Positions 16,345 to 24,977 of a DNA stretch of 64,000 bases are shown piece after piece. Numbering within the stretch: the stretch's first letter is position 1; each line of letters begins with the position of its first letter. The DNA lies in NCBI GenBank assembly GCA_964518905.1, contig CAZFJL010000014.1:1-64000 (forward strand), given 5' to 3'. The DNA comes from RDYZ01 sp964518905 (GTDB lineage: Bacteria > Cyanobacteriota > Cyanobacteriia > Cyanobacteriales > Geitlerinemataceae). The translations under genes and the position numbers were made by a program. The notes under the pieces were generated by a model that did not search any database, was not told the DNA's origin, and saw only the letters and a list, made by a program, of their open reading frames with translations.

Positions 16345-17445
16345 ATGAACAAACAGCAGTTAATCGTTGAATTACAGTCCAAAGGTCTCCAGCTACCGGA
16401 AGAGCCGCTTGGAGCTTCGGGTCGTCACGGAGGAGCGGGGCCATCCGATCACAAGGCGATCGTGGTGGACGATACGACCGTGATGGTTCCGGTGTACACC
16501 GGGGGGGCGAGCGCTTCGCCCTACGTGATGCGTGCGGCCACGGATTCGGGTTGCCTGACGAGTGACACCACACTCGAACGCGACGGTCAAACCGTTGCAA
16601 CGATCGACCTGCCGCATCAGCCCAAGTTCTACGGCCTGAAAACCGCCGACGGCATCCCCTATTCGAGCATTGCTCTCCTCCATAGCCACGATGTTCTCGC
16701 GACCACGGTGCTGCAAACCTGTATCCGCTATGGCGATCGCGATACGTCCTGCCAGTTTTGCGCGATCGGCCAATCCCTCGAAGCCGGTACAACGATCGCC
16801 CGTAAAACCCCGGCGCAACTCGCCGAGGTCGCCGAAGCCGCCGTGCGACTCGATGGCATCCAACAAATGGTCATGACCACCGGCACGCCGCACACTCCCG
16901 ATCGCGGTGCGGCCTACTTGGCAGAATGCGCCGCCGCGATTAAACAGCGCGTCGCGTTGCCGATTCAGGCGCAGTGTGAACCGCCCGACGATTTTTCCTG
17001 GTTTGCGCGGATGCGCGAGGCGGGGATCGATACTCTGGGAATGCATCTCGAAGCCGTGACGCCCGAGGTGCGATCGCGCGTGATGCCGGGGAAAGCCACG
17101 GTGTCGCTCGATGTTTATTTCGAGGCGTTTAAGGCTGCGGTCAAGGTCTTCGGGTGGGGGCAGGTCAGCACGTATATTTTGGCGGGTTTGGGCGATCGGT
17201 TTGAGGACATCGTGGCGATGAGCGATCGTCTGATTCAGGTTGGTGTGTATCCGTTTGTTGTGCCGTTTGTGCCGATTTCGGGAACACCGATGGCTTCGAC
17301 GCCACCACCCGATAGCGATTTTATGTATCGCCTGTACAGCGCGATCGGGGCGCAGTTGCGTGCAGCGGGTATGTCAAGTCAGGACATGAATTCGGGCTGT
17401 GCGAAATGCGGAGCCTGTTCGGCGCTGTCTCTCTTTGAAAATTGA
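16345..17445 (+). CDS. MSMEG_0568-family radical SAM protein
   Basis: 366 residues. The 4Fe-4S ligands appear in the unusual spacing C-x9-C-x2-C (Cys126, Cys136, Cys139 in TCIRYGDRDTSCQFC), diagnostic for the Sll0785/MSMEG_0568 family and different from the classical CxxxCxxC. A second cysteine cluster (Cys352, Cys355, Cys358; GCAKCGAC) near the C-terminus may bind an auxiliary iron-sulfur cluster or metal. The central barrel shows VMTTGTPHT and QCEPPDD. It probably generates a radical modification in the cluster's small-molecule pathway; substrate unknown. It lies 117 bp after the nitrilase. Confidence 0.9.
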   Translation: MNKQQLIVELQSKGLQLPEEPLGASGRHGGAGPSDHKAIVVDDTTVMVPVYTGGASASPYVMRAATDSGCLTSDTTLERDGQTVATIDLPHQPKFYGLKTADGIPYSSIALLHSHDVLATTVLQTCIRYGDRDTSCQFCAIGQSLEAGTTIARKTPAQLAEVAEAAVRLDGIQQMVMTTGTPHTPDRGAAYLAECAAAIKQRVALPIQAQCEPPDDFSWFARMREAGIDTLGMHLEAVTPEVRSRVMPGKATVSLDVYFEAFKAAVKVFGWGQVSTYILAGLGDRFEDIVAMSDRLIQVGVYPFVVPFVPISGTPMASTPPPDSDFMYRLYSAIGAQLRAAGMSSQDMNSGCAKCGACSALSLFEN

Positions 17446-17730
17446 GGTTAAATGTTAGCGAGTTTTGATCGAGGTTTTTGGCTGGTGATTCGATCAAGAC
17501 AAGGTTCAGTTTGAGCAGATCTTTGATGCAATTAGCGAGATAGTTTTTTTACTTTAAGTTGATTGTTAAAGATGTGAATGTTACGCCTCAAATAGAACTG
17601 ATTTGAAGCATCATATTAAACGATTTAAAGGCTTTAGGATTAGGCTATTTTTTCTATAGCCGATCGTCAAGACAATCATTGCTTTTTCGGACTACCCAGT
17701 ATCGAAATTTATCGAACTCTGAGGAACATC

Positions 17731-18267
17731 GTGCGCCAAGATTACCGATTTGAACTTGCCAAAACAACCGCTGAAGTTCGGGGCTACTTTGACTTGCGGT
17801 ATCAAATCTTTTGTCGGGAACAGCAGCTCTATCGCGGTCACGATCGCGACGCCCTCGATGATATCGCCTATCCGATCGTGGCGTTGACCCCCGCTGATAG
17901 CGTGTTTCGCAACGAGCTTGCATCGTGGGAAAAAGTTGTCGGTGTCGTCCGTATTTATGAATCCGAGCCGCGCATTTGGTACGGTGGCCGTCTGGGTGTC
18001 CATCTCCACCATCGTCGCGGCTGGCGCATGGGCAAAGGACTGATCGAAAAAGCGGTAACGACTGCGAATACCTGGGGCTGCGATCGCTTTTTAGCCACCG
18101 TACAAATCCAGAATGTTCGTTTCTTTCAGCGGCTGCACTGGGACTCTCTCGATGAAGTCGTCATTTGCGGTCGCCCCCATCATCTAATGGAAGCCGACCT
18201 CAACTACTACGCTCCTAGCGGCGAGCCTCGCCCGATCGCCACACCGCAATGGATGAGCGCAGCCTAA
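17731..18267 (+). CDS. MSMEG_0567/Sll0786-family GNAT N-acetyltransferase
   Basis: 178 residues with a GNAT fold. EVRGYFDLRYQIFCREQQLY is the N-terminal helix-strand, VVGVVRIYE is the central strand, and RRGWRMGKGLIEKAV replaces the acetyl-CoA pyrophosphate loop, followed by FLATVQIQNVRFFQRLHW. It matches the acetyltransferase of nitrogen-starvation nitrilase clusters. Start codon is GTG (17731), preceded by TGAGGAAC. The 3' end overlaps the next gene by 19 bp, implying translational coupling. In some genomes this domain is fused to the AIR-synthase-like partner, which supports joint action. Confidence 0.88.
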   Translation: MRQDYRFELAKTTAEVRGYFDLRYQIFCREQQLYRGHDRDALDDIAYPIVALTPADSVFRNELASWEKVVGVVRIYESEPRIWYGGRLGVHLHHRRGWRMGKGLIEKAVTTANTWGCDRFLATVQIQNVRFFQRLHWDSLDEVVICGRPHHLMEADLNYYAPSGEPRPIATPQWMSAA

Positions 18268-19322
18268 CCGTGGATCTAACGCTGCGCGATATCGTCGAGT
18301 CCAGCCGCCGATCGCTGGGCATTTTGCACAAGCAGGATATTCAGCTTGCCGCGCACTATCTGGATCGCGATCGTCGCTCTACGAGTTCTGCGGGGTTAAC
18401 CGCTGCCTTCAACCCCAAAAAACTCAAAGTTGATACGGACGCACTGCCCGGTCTCGGTGATGACTGTGCCGTTATTCCCCAAGGGGAAGGCTACCTGCTC
18501 CTCGCTGCCGAGGGCATGTTACCGAGTTTGGTGGCCGCTGAACCCTGGTTTGCGGGTTGGTGCGCGGTGATGGTCAACGTTAGCGATATCTACGCCATGG
18601 GCGGAACGCCGATCGCGGTGGTCGATGCTCTGTGGTCACCGTCTCCTGAGGACAGCAAAGATCTTTGGGAGGGAATGCAGGCGGCAGCGGCGGCCTATAG
18701 CGTGCCGATCGTCGGTGGGCATACAAATTGCCACAGTCCCTATGCCGCTCTATCGGTGGCGATTTTGGGGCAAGCGTCCCATCTGCTCAGTAGCTTCAAG
18801 GCGCGATCGGGTGACGTGCTGCTGATGGCGGTGGATTTGCGTGGGCAACAGTACGCGCACTATCCCTTTTGGAATGCGGCGACCGAGGCTGACCCGCAGC
18901 GGTTACGCGACGACCTGGCGCTATTGCCGGATCTGGCGGCGCGGGGCTGGTGTGATGCGGCCAAAGATATCAGTATGGGCGGCGTGTTGGGGACAACGCT
19001 GATGTTGATCGAGACCTCCGGGTGTGGCGCTCATGTCGAGCTTGACGCGATCCCGAAGCCGGACGGGCTGGCGTTATCGGCATGGCTCGAACATTTCCCG
19101 AGCTATGGGTTTGTGTTGAGCGTTCGCCCGGAGTTTGTCGAGTCGGTGCAGGCCGCATTTCAGCAGCGCGATCTTTGCTGCGAGCCGATCGGCACAGTTA
19201 ACGCCAGTCACGCCCTGACGCTGGCCTACGGTGACGATCGGGCGACACTCTGGGATTTGGCCGATCGCCCGCTAATGGGTTGGTCGCCGCGATCGCGCCC
19301 TGCAAAGGAAGCCAGTCGATAG
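18249..19322 (+). CDS. Sll0787-family AIR synthase-related protein
   Basis: 357 residues of the PurM/SelD-like ATP-binding superfamily. The N-terminal AIRS domain includes GLGDDCAVIP (ATP/phosphate-binding DD), MVNVSDIYAMGGTPIAVVDALW and VGGHTN. The C-terminal domain includes AKDISMGGVLGTTLMLIE. The protein is expected to activate a substrate by ATP-dependent phosphorylation or dehydration, as PurM and HypE do; HypE makes a nitrile group, which is suggestive beside a nitrilase, but this is inference. It overlaps the upstream GNAT gene by 19 bp and is followed by the flavoprotein after 39 bp. Confidence 0.88.
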   Translation: MDERSLTVDLTLRDIVESSRRSLGILHKQDIQLAAHYLDRDRRSTSSAGLTAAFNPKKLKVDTDALPGLGDDCAVIPQGEGYLLLAAEGMLPSLVAAEPWFAGWCAVMVNVSDIYAMGGTPIAVVDALWSPSPEDSKDLWEGMQAAAAAYSVPIVGGHTNCHSPYAALSVAILGQASHLLSSFKARSGDVLLMAVDLRGQQYAHYPFWNAATEADPQRLRDDLALLPDLAARGWCDAAKDISMGGVLGTTLMLIETSGCGAHVELDAIPKPDGLALSAWLEHFPSYGFVLSVRPEFVESVQAAFQQRDLCCEPIGTVNASHALTLAYGDDRATLWDLADRPLMGWSPRSRPAKEASR

Positions 19323-19361
19323 GCTGATCGATTGATTTTTGATTAAGGAAAACAACAGAGC

Positions 19362-20648
19362 ATGACCATGACCACGCATTACCCTGTAGCAATTATTGGA
19401 GGCGGACAGGCGGGGCTGTCGATGAGTCGATGTCTTAAGGAACGGGCGATCGATCACATCATTTTCGAGAAGTATAAAATCGCGCATTCCTGGCGATCCA
19501 AACGCTGGGATTCGTTCTGCCTCGTGACGCCAAACTGGCAGTGCGATCTACCGGGCTATCCCTATCCCGGCGAGGATAAGGAAGGGTTTATGCAGCGCGA
19601 TGAAATTGTGGAATACGTCGAGAACTACGCCGCCAGCTTTGATCCCCCCATTCGTGAAGGGGTCGAGGTGCTGCACTTGCGCCAGCCCGATCGCGGGTCG
19701 GCCTTTGAGCTGACCACATCGGCGGGAGACTTCAGCGCCGATCGCGTCGTGGTTGCAACCGGCGGCTATCACCATCCGAAGATTCCGACGATCGCCGAGC
19801 GGTTTCCGCGCGACATGGTTCAAATCCATTCTTCTGAATACAAAAATCCCGAATCGCTGCCAGATAAAGCCGTGCTGATCATCGGGACGGGGCAGTCGGG
19901 CTGCCAAATCGCGGAAGATCTGCACCTGGCGGGCAAGCCGGTGCATCTTTGCGTGGGCAGTGCGCCACGATCGCCCCGTCGCTATCGCGGCAAGGATGTG
20001 GTGGACTGGCTTAATCGCCTGGGCTATTACGATCTGTCGATCGATCGTCATCCCGATAAACATAAAGTCCGCACCAAAACGAACCACTACGTCACCGGAC
20101 GCGGCGGCGGTCGAGAAATTGATTTACGTCATTTTGCAAAACAAGGAATGCAGCTCTACGGCCACTTAGCCACGATCAAGGGCGATCGCCTCACCTTCAA
20201 ACCTGACCTGAAGCAAAACCTGGATGCTGCCGACTCGGTGGCCGAAAGCATCAAACGCACGATCGATAATTTCATCGCACAAAATCAAATCGACGCGCCG
20301 ATCGAGCCGCCCTATCAGCCCGTTTGGGAGCCGGAAACCGAACCCCTAGAAATGAACTACATCGCGGAAAATATCGGCGTGGTGATTTGGTGTACGGGCT
20401 ACAACTCGGACTATACCTGGATTGATTTGCCGGTGTTTGATGGCAAGGGCTACCCCGGTCACGATCGCGGCGTCACCTCCGTGCGCGGTCTCTATTTTCT
20501 CGGCTTACCGTGGCTCTATACCTGGGGATCGGGGCGTTTTTCGGGCGTGGCTCAGGATGCGATCTATCTCGCTGATCGGATTGCCTCTGGGGTGAGCGCC
20601 AATCCATACGACGCCGATGAAATTGACGCAGCGGCGCTGGGATCGTGA
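19362..20648 (+). CDS. MSMEG_0569-family flavin-dependent oxidoreductase
   Basis: 428 residues. Two dinucleotide-binding motifs are visible: FAD-binding VAIIGGGQAGLSMS near residue 10 and NADPH-binding LIIGTGQSGCQIAEDL near residue 172. GYHHPK and CTGYNSDYTWI fit the class B flavin monooxygenase-like group. The protein probably oxygenates a nitrogen- or sulfur-containing intermediate with NADPH and O2. AGGAAA lies before the start. It overlaps the downstream glycosyltransferase by 4 bp (GTGA), indicating tight coupling. Confidence 0.9.
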   Translation: MTMTTHYPVAIIGGGQAGLSMSRCLKERAIDHIIFEKYKIAHSWRSKRWDSFCLVTPNWQCDLPGYPYPGEDKEGFMQRDEIVEYVENYAASFDPPIREGVEVLHLRQPDRGSAFELTTSAGDFSADRVVVATGGYHHPKIPTIAERFPRDMVQIHSSEYKNPESLPDKAVLIIGTGQSGCQIAEDLHLAGKPVHLCVGSAPRSPRRYRGKDVVDWLNRLGYYDLSIDRHPDKHKVRTKTNHYVTGRGGGREIDLRHFAKQGMQLYGHLATIKGDRLTFKPDLKQNLDAADSVAESIKRTIDNFIAQNQIDAPIEPPYQPVWEPETEPLEMNYIAENIGVVIWCTGYNSDYTWIDLPVFDGKGYPGHDRGVTSVRGLYFLGLPWLYTWGSGRFSGVAQDAIYLADRIASGVSANPYDADEIDAAALGS

Positions 20649-21859
20649 GTCCTGAGATTCGTCGGATCGATCGACCCAATCCACCAACCCTGCCCAACCC
20701 GTCAACGCTCCGCATCGCCCTGTTGACCTACTCCACCAAACCGCGTGGCGGCGTGGTGCATACGGTGGAGTTGGCCGAAGCGCTCGATCGGCTGGGTCAT
20801 CAGGTCTGCATTTTTGCGCTGGATAAAGACGGCGGTGACTTTTACCGTCCCCTCACCTGTAAGCATCGCCGCGTGCCGACCCAACCGGCAGAACCGAGCA
20901 TCGATCGCCTCGTCCAGCAGCGCATCCAGGAATACATCGATTATTTCCAGCACCACGGCGAGCAGTACGACATCTACCATGCTCAGGACTGCATCAGCGC
21001 CAACGCCCTGGTTGCCTTGCGCGGCCTCGGTGTCCGCATTCCCTACATCGTCCGGACGGTGCATCATGTAGACGACTACACCAGTCCCTATCTCCAGGAC
21101 TGTCAGGAAAAATCAATCTTGCAGCCTGATCGCTGTTTGTGCGTCAGCCGTCACTGGCAAACCGAGCTAAAGCGAACCTATGGCATCGATGCGCCGCTGG
21201 TACTGAACGGCGTGCGATCGGAACGGTTTTCGCCCGACCGTGACGGCTCGGAGGTCGCGTTAAAACAACGGCTCGGCATCACGGGCGATCCCATTCTGTT
21301 GACGATCGGCGGCGTCGAACCGCGAAAAAATTCGATTCGTCTGCTTCAGGCATTCGCCCAGGTGCGATCGGAGTTCCCGGCGGCGCAGCTAGTGATTGCA
21401 GGCGGCTTAACCTTGTTTGATTATTCGGCCTATCAAGACGAATTTTTCGCCGAGGCGGATCGGCTGGGTCTGGAACCAGGTCAAGCGATCGTGCTGCCCG
21501 GAGCGATCGCTGAGGACGATCTACCGACGCTGTATCGCTGTGCTGATGCGTTTATGTTTCCGTCGGTGAAAGAGGGCTGGGGACTGGTGGCGATGGAGGC
21601 GATCGCGGCAGGTTTGCCGGTGGTTACGTCCGATCGTCCGCCGTTTACGGAATTTTTAACGCCAGATCGCGCGATCCTGGTTGATGCGGAGGATGTTACG
21701 GCGATCGCGGTGGGCATGAAACGCAGCCTCGATCGGGCGGCCATGCTGCCGATGGTGCAGCGCAGCCAGGATATTTTAAACATCTACACCTGGGAAAATT
21801 CCGCCCGAATGCATCTACAAGCCTATGCCGATCTGGTTAAGAGTATTGCCCAGAAATAA
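20645..21859 (+). CDS. MSMEG_0565-family GT4 glycosyltransferase
   Basis: 404 residues, GT-B fold. The N-terminal domain begins LRIALLTYSTKPRGGVVHTVELAEAL after a Pro-rich leader. The C-terminal UDP-sugar domain shows LTIGGVEPRKN and the family 4 signature FPSVKEGWGLVAMEAIAAGLPVV (E-x7-E). It is a constant member of the nitrilase cluster and may glycosylate its small-molecule product. GTG start within the stop of the flavoprotein gene. The stop is followed directly by a hairpin repeat that can terminate transcription. Confidence 0.9.
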   Translation: MSPEIRRIDRPNPPTLPNPSTLRIALLTYSTKPRGGVVHTVELAEALDRLGHQVCIFALDKDGGDFYRPLTCKHRRVPTQPAEPSIDRLVQQRIQEYIDYFQHHGEQYDIYHAQDCISANALVALRGLGVRIPYIVRTVHHVDDYTSPYLQDCQEKSILQPDRCLCVSRHWQTELKRTYGIDAPLVLNGVRSERFSPDRDGSEVALKQRLGITGDPILLTIGGVEPRKNSIRLLQAFAQVRSEFPAAQLVIAGGLTLFDYSAYQDEFFAEADRLGLEPGQAIVLPGAIAEDDLPTLYRCADAFMFPSVKEGWGLVAMEAIAAGLPVVTSDRPPFTEFLTPDRAILVDAEDVTAIAVGMKRSLDRAAMLPMVQRSQDILNIYTWENSARMHLQAYADLVKSIAQK

Positions 21860-21865
21860 TCCCAT

Positions 21866-21936
21866 CCGAGAAGTCCGACTTTTTAGAAAAGTCGGACTTC
21901 TCGCCCTCCCCAGAAACGTTTATTTCGTTGTTGCAT
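21866..21936. repeat. Hairpin repeat, copy 1 (probable bidirectional terminator)
   Basis: A perfect 16-bp stem (21868-21883 with 21887-21902) closed by a 3-nt loop, followed by a conserved tail containing AACGTTTATTTCGTTGTTGCA. The whole unit recurs in inverted orientation at 57906-57979 with about 90% identity. It fills the space between two convergent genes (stops at 21859 and 21938). The stem ends in T/A runs on both strands, so it can serve both as terminator. Confidence 0.85.
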
Positions 21937-21937
21937 T

Positions 21938-23680
21938 CTAAGCAGGATCAACCCGCAAGGTTCGCAGGCGCGACAGCGCCGCCGCTAAATCGATCGCCCG
22001 AAACTCGGCCAAATCCCCCCGGGGAAATACCGAAATTCCGTCGAGTCCTTCTTGTTCAATCACCGCCATTACAGTGTTAATCGCTTCAGCTAACGTCACG
22101 TTGGTTTCGTCAAAATCGCGATCACGCATGAAGACGATCGCACTGGCGATCGCCCGTGCCTGAGCCACATCGACGATCTGCGAAATTGCCGATAAATCGA
22201 TCGGCTCCTTGGCGATCTCGATCGCGTTGGCGCTGCGGGCTTTCCAGTCGAGACCGTGGGCTTTGGGGTTGGTCGGGATCGAACTCGGCTGTAAGCGGCG
22301 AGCCGGGATCGCGCCGAAGGGTTCGAGGGCTTCGGTTTGGCGTCCGGTGGCGAACTGGGCGGCGATCGCCCGAGCGCGATCAGTCGCATCGCTCGGCACA
22401 TAATCCGTCAGCTCGATCACCGTATCGGCCACATCAAAATAATCGCCGCTGCCGCCCATCACCAAAATCGTCGAAACGCCATGCTCGTCATAAAGCTGAC
22501 GCACCCGATCGATCAACGGCGTAATCGGCTCGCGATCCTTGGCAATCAACGCCTGCATCCGCCGATCGCGAATCGTAAAATTCGTCGCCGAGGTATCTTC
22601 ATCGATTAATAACGTCCGCGTCCCGACTTCGAGGGCTTCGATAATGCTGGCCGCTTGGGACGTGCTGCCGCTGGCGTTTTCCGTCGAAAAAGCCTGGGTT
22701 GATCGTCCGTAGGGTAAATTATTGATAAACGGTTCGAGCCAGACCCCAGTCACCGATCGCCCGTCTTCCGCCCGAATCTTGATCGCGCTGGCCTCGGTCA
22801 CGACAAACTCACGACCATCGCCCGGTATACGGTCGTAAACGCCCCGCTCGATCGCCTCCAACAGCGTCGATTTGCCGTGATAACCACCGCCCACAATCAA
22901 GCTAATCCCCGCCGGGATGCCCATCCCCGTAATCTCGCCGCGATTCGGACAGGTGAAGCTGACGCGCAGGGAGTCGGGCGATCGAAAGGCGATCGCCGCC
23001 TCGGTTAACGGGCGATCGTCGATGCCACTGCGTCGCGGCAGGATCGATCCATCGGCGACAAAGGCCACCAAGCCGCGATCGGTAAGCTGTGATCGCAGCC
23101 AGTCGGCATCCTCCGCCGTTTCCACCTGCTGACGGATCGCGTCGGCGTCGAGATTGGCAAAATAAGCCGATTTTTCGATGATCTGCGGCAGGCGATCGTA
23201 CATCAGCGCGATCGCCGCCCGTCCGAGGGCGCGGCGTCCCTGAGCCGGTAAGCCGAGAAAAAATCGTAGTTCCAGCGTTGACCCCGCAGCGGTTTGACCG
23301 GGGTCACAAAAAATTTGCACCGCCGTCCGGTCTAAAATCTCCTGACCGGCACGACAGGCGGAAAACTGGCCGCTGTTTCCTGTCCCCATCGGTTTGGACT
23401 GCTGGTAACAGGCGCGATCGAGCTGGCGCGTCAGATAATCACACAGGGCGCGGCTACGGCTCGGCGATCGCCACAGATCCGCCGGGAACCCCGCCACCGC
23501 TAACGGTAGACGCACCGCCAATCGACTAGGCGAGGCAAACGGATCGCCTTGAACGTGATCGATCGCGAGACTATAGCGCTCAAACTCATACAGTCCGCGC
23601 AAATCTTTGTAAGCCTTATAGCTTTGACCATCGAGGTCAAGCAGGCGCTGGCGCAGAAAATCAGGCGACATATCAGGCAA
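21938..23680 (-). CDS. Predicted ATPase of the ABC class (COG3044-like)
   Basis: 580 residues. It has a Walker A in GGGYHGKSTLLEA (about residues 268-280), an ABC-type segment TENASGSTSQAASIIEALE, Walker B LLIDEDTSATNF, and a downstream MGGSGDYFDVADTVIEL. An N-terminal domain of about 230 residues (FERYSLAIDHVQGDPFASPSRLAVR) is specific to this orphan ABC-ATPase family, which has no transmembrane partner and possibly a nucleic-acid-related role. No sign of truncation. It converges on the nitrilase cluster and is probably not part of it. Confidence 0.85.
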   Translation of the reverse strand: MPDMSPDFLRQRLLDLDGQSYKAYKDLRGLYEFERYSLAIDHVQGDPFASPSRLAVRLPLAVAGFPADLWRSPSRSRALCDYLTRQLDRACYQQSKPMGTGNSGQFSACRAGQEILDRTAVQIFCDPGQTAAGSTLELRFFLGLPAQGRRALGRAAIALMYDRLPQIIEKSAYFANLDADAIRQQVETAEDADWLRSQLTDRGLVAFVADGSILPRRSGIDDRPLTEAAIAFRSPDSLRVSFTCPNRGEITGMGIPAGISLIVGGGYHGKSTLLEAIERGVYDRIPGDGREFVVTEASAIKIRAEDGRSVTGVWLEPFINNLPYGRSTQAFSTENASGSTSQAASIIEALEVGTRTLLIDEDTSATNFTIRDRRMQALIAKDREPITPLIDRVRQLYDEHGVSTILVMGGSGDYFDVADTVIELTDYVPSDATDRARAIAAQFATGRQTEALEPFGAIPARRLQPSSIPTNPKAHGLDWKARSANAIEIAKEPIDLSAISQIVDVAQARAIASAIVFMRDRDFDETNVTLAEAINTVMAVIEQEGLDGISVFPRGDLAEFRAIDLAAALSRLRTLRVDPA

Positions 23681-23741
23681 CCGCCGCGCTCAAATGACAC
23701 ACGTTAGATAACGTAATTAGACAAAATAATTGGTTCAGCAA

Positions 23742-24104
23742 TCAAAGCAATAATTGCTGAACCGTATCCACCAATTCATCCGGGTGGAACGGCTTGGCGA
23801 TATAGGCATCCGCGCCGACTTTCATCCCCCAATAGCGATCGAATTCCTCGCTTTTGCAGGAACACATAATCACCGGTACAGCGCTTGTGCTGGGATTGGC
23901 CTTGAGCTTGCGGCACACGTCATAGCCATTCGGATTTGGCATCACAATATCGAGAATCACCAGGTCTGGCACGGACGACTTGAGATATAACAATGCCTCC
24001 TCGCCGCCTTTCGCTTGCACGACGGTCATGCCTTTCTTTTTCAAAAGACTGGCCATCATCTCACGTTGTGGGTGGCTATCTTCCACAATCAAAATCGTGC
24101 TCAT
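23742..24104 (-). CDS. CheY-like response regulator (PilH/PixH-type)
   Basis: 120-residue stand-alone receiver domain. The acidic pocket and phospho-acceptor are present (Glu8, Asp9; Asp52 in LVILDIVMP), as is the conserved Lys in IAKPFHPDEL. The segment VPVIMCSCKSEEFDRYWGMKVGADAYIAKPF is characteristic of cyanobacterial PilH/PixH/TaxP regulators of type IV pilus motility and phototaxis. No output domain. No CheA or partner gene lies beside it. Confidence 0.88.
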   Translation of the reverse strand: MSTILIVEDSHPQREMMASLLKKKGMTVVQAKGGEEALLYLKSSVPDLVILDIVMPNPNGYDVCRKLKANPSTSAVPVIMCSCKSEEFDRYWGMKVGADAYIAKPFHPDELVDTVQQLLL

Positions 24105-24242
24105 AGTCTAATCGCTGCCTAGACCTAGGTCGTGTAAAGTTCGTGGACTGTTCGATCGCGGATTGGTGGTGTGTCTGCCACTGAATTTCAACAATCGCAA
24201 CTGTGCGATCGTGGTATCTCGATTGTACCAACCACGACTCGA

Positions 24243-24971
24243 TCACAAGACCAGCCAAAATGCTAATCCCCAAAATGGGATAAATCGTAGGTTGCGAATG
24301 GGACTTTCGGGTGACTCAATGTCGCCAATCAGCCAAATCTGAAACACCCAGAACAGCAAAATATCGCAGAAAAATGCCAGCGTCACCCGATCGTGCGTTA
24401 ACTGACCGAGCCAAAATGCACCGCGATCGGCCAGCGAGCCAAACTCCGGACGGGCAAACGCCACCCAGGACACCGCGATCGATCCGACGACAATCCCCAC
24501 CCAGCCGAAGACCTGGGCGATCGTGCCTTTGGGTTTTGCGGATTGATTGGAACTATCCGCCGTTGCGGGTTCGCCCGCCGTTTCAGCACGCAACCGCAGC
24601 GCCATATAGGGCATCAGAAAAATATTCGTCAAAAACATCGCCCCGCTCCAGATGGCCGTACGCGGCAGGCGATCGCCCTTCGTATCCGCCCATAACAGCG
24701 GCAAAAACATCAAAATCCAGGCTTCTGCAAAATTAAAAAACGCTTCAGATGCCGGATGGAGCGTGGCGGCTTCGATCCAATTCACCCCGATCGCGTTGAG
24801 TAGCGGCAAAACAAAGAAAAAATTGAGCGATTCGCCGAGCACTTCGTCGATCGTTTCGGAGCGGATCGCCCACACCGGCTCGCCGGGGAGTAGCGTCGGG
24901 GGCGCGAGCAACAGCAGGGCGATATAGCCGATCGTGGCGAACCAAAGCAGCAGAGATAAACGCGATCGCAT
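24243..24971 (-). CDS. Conserved membrane protein, unknown function
   Basis: 242 residues with about six hydrophobic segments (residues 5-25, 45-65, 78-95, 108-125, 150-170, 190-215). Conserved-looking features are RSETIDEVLGESLNFFFVLPL near the N-terminus and the C-terminal RNLRFIPFWGLAFWLVL. I do not recognise a named family. The gene begins 6 bp after the stop of the sugar dehydrogenase gene on the same strand, so the two are probably co-transcribed. Confidence 0.75.
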   Translation of the reverse strand: MRSRLSLLLWFATIGYIALLLLAPPTLLPGEPVWAIRSETIDEVLGESLNFFFVLPLLNAIGVNWIEAATLHPASEAFFNFAEAWILMFLPLLWADTKGDRLPRTAIWSGAMFLTNIFLMPYMALRLRAETAGEPATADSSNQSAKPKGTIAQVFGWVGIVVGSIAVSWVAFARPEFGSLADRGAFWLGQLTHDRVTLAFFCDILLFWVFQIWLIGDIESPESPIRNLRFIPFWGLAFWLVL

Positions 24972-24977
24972 GGGCAG

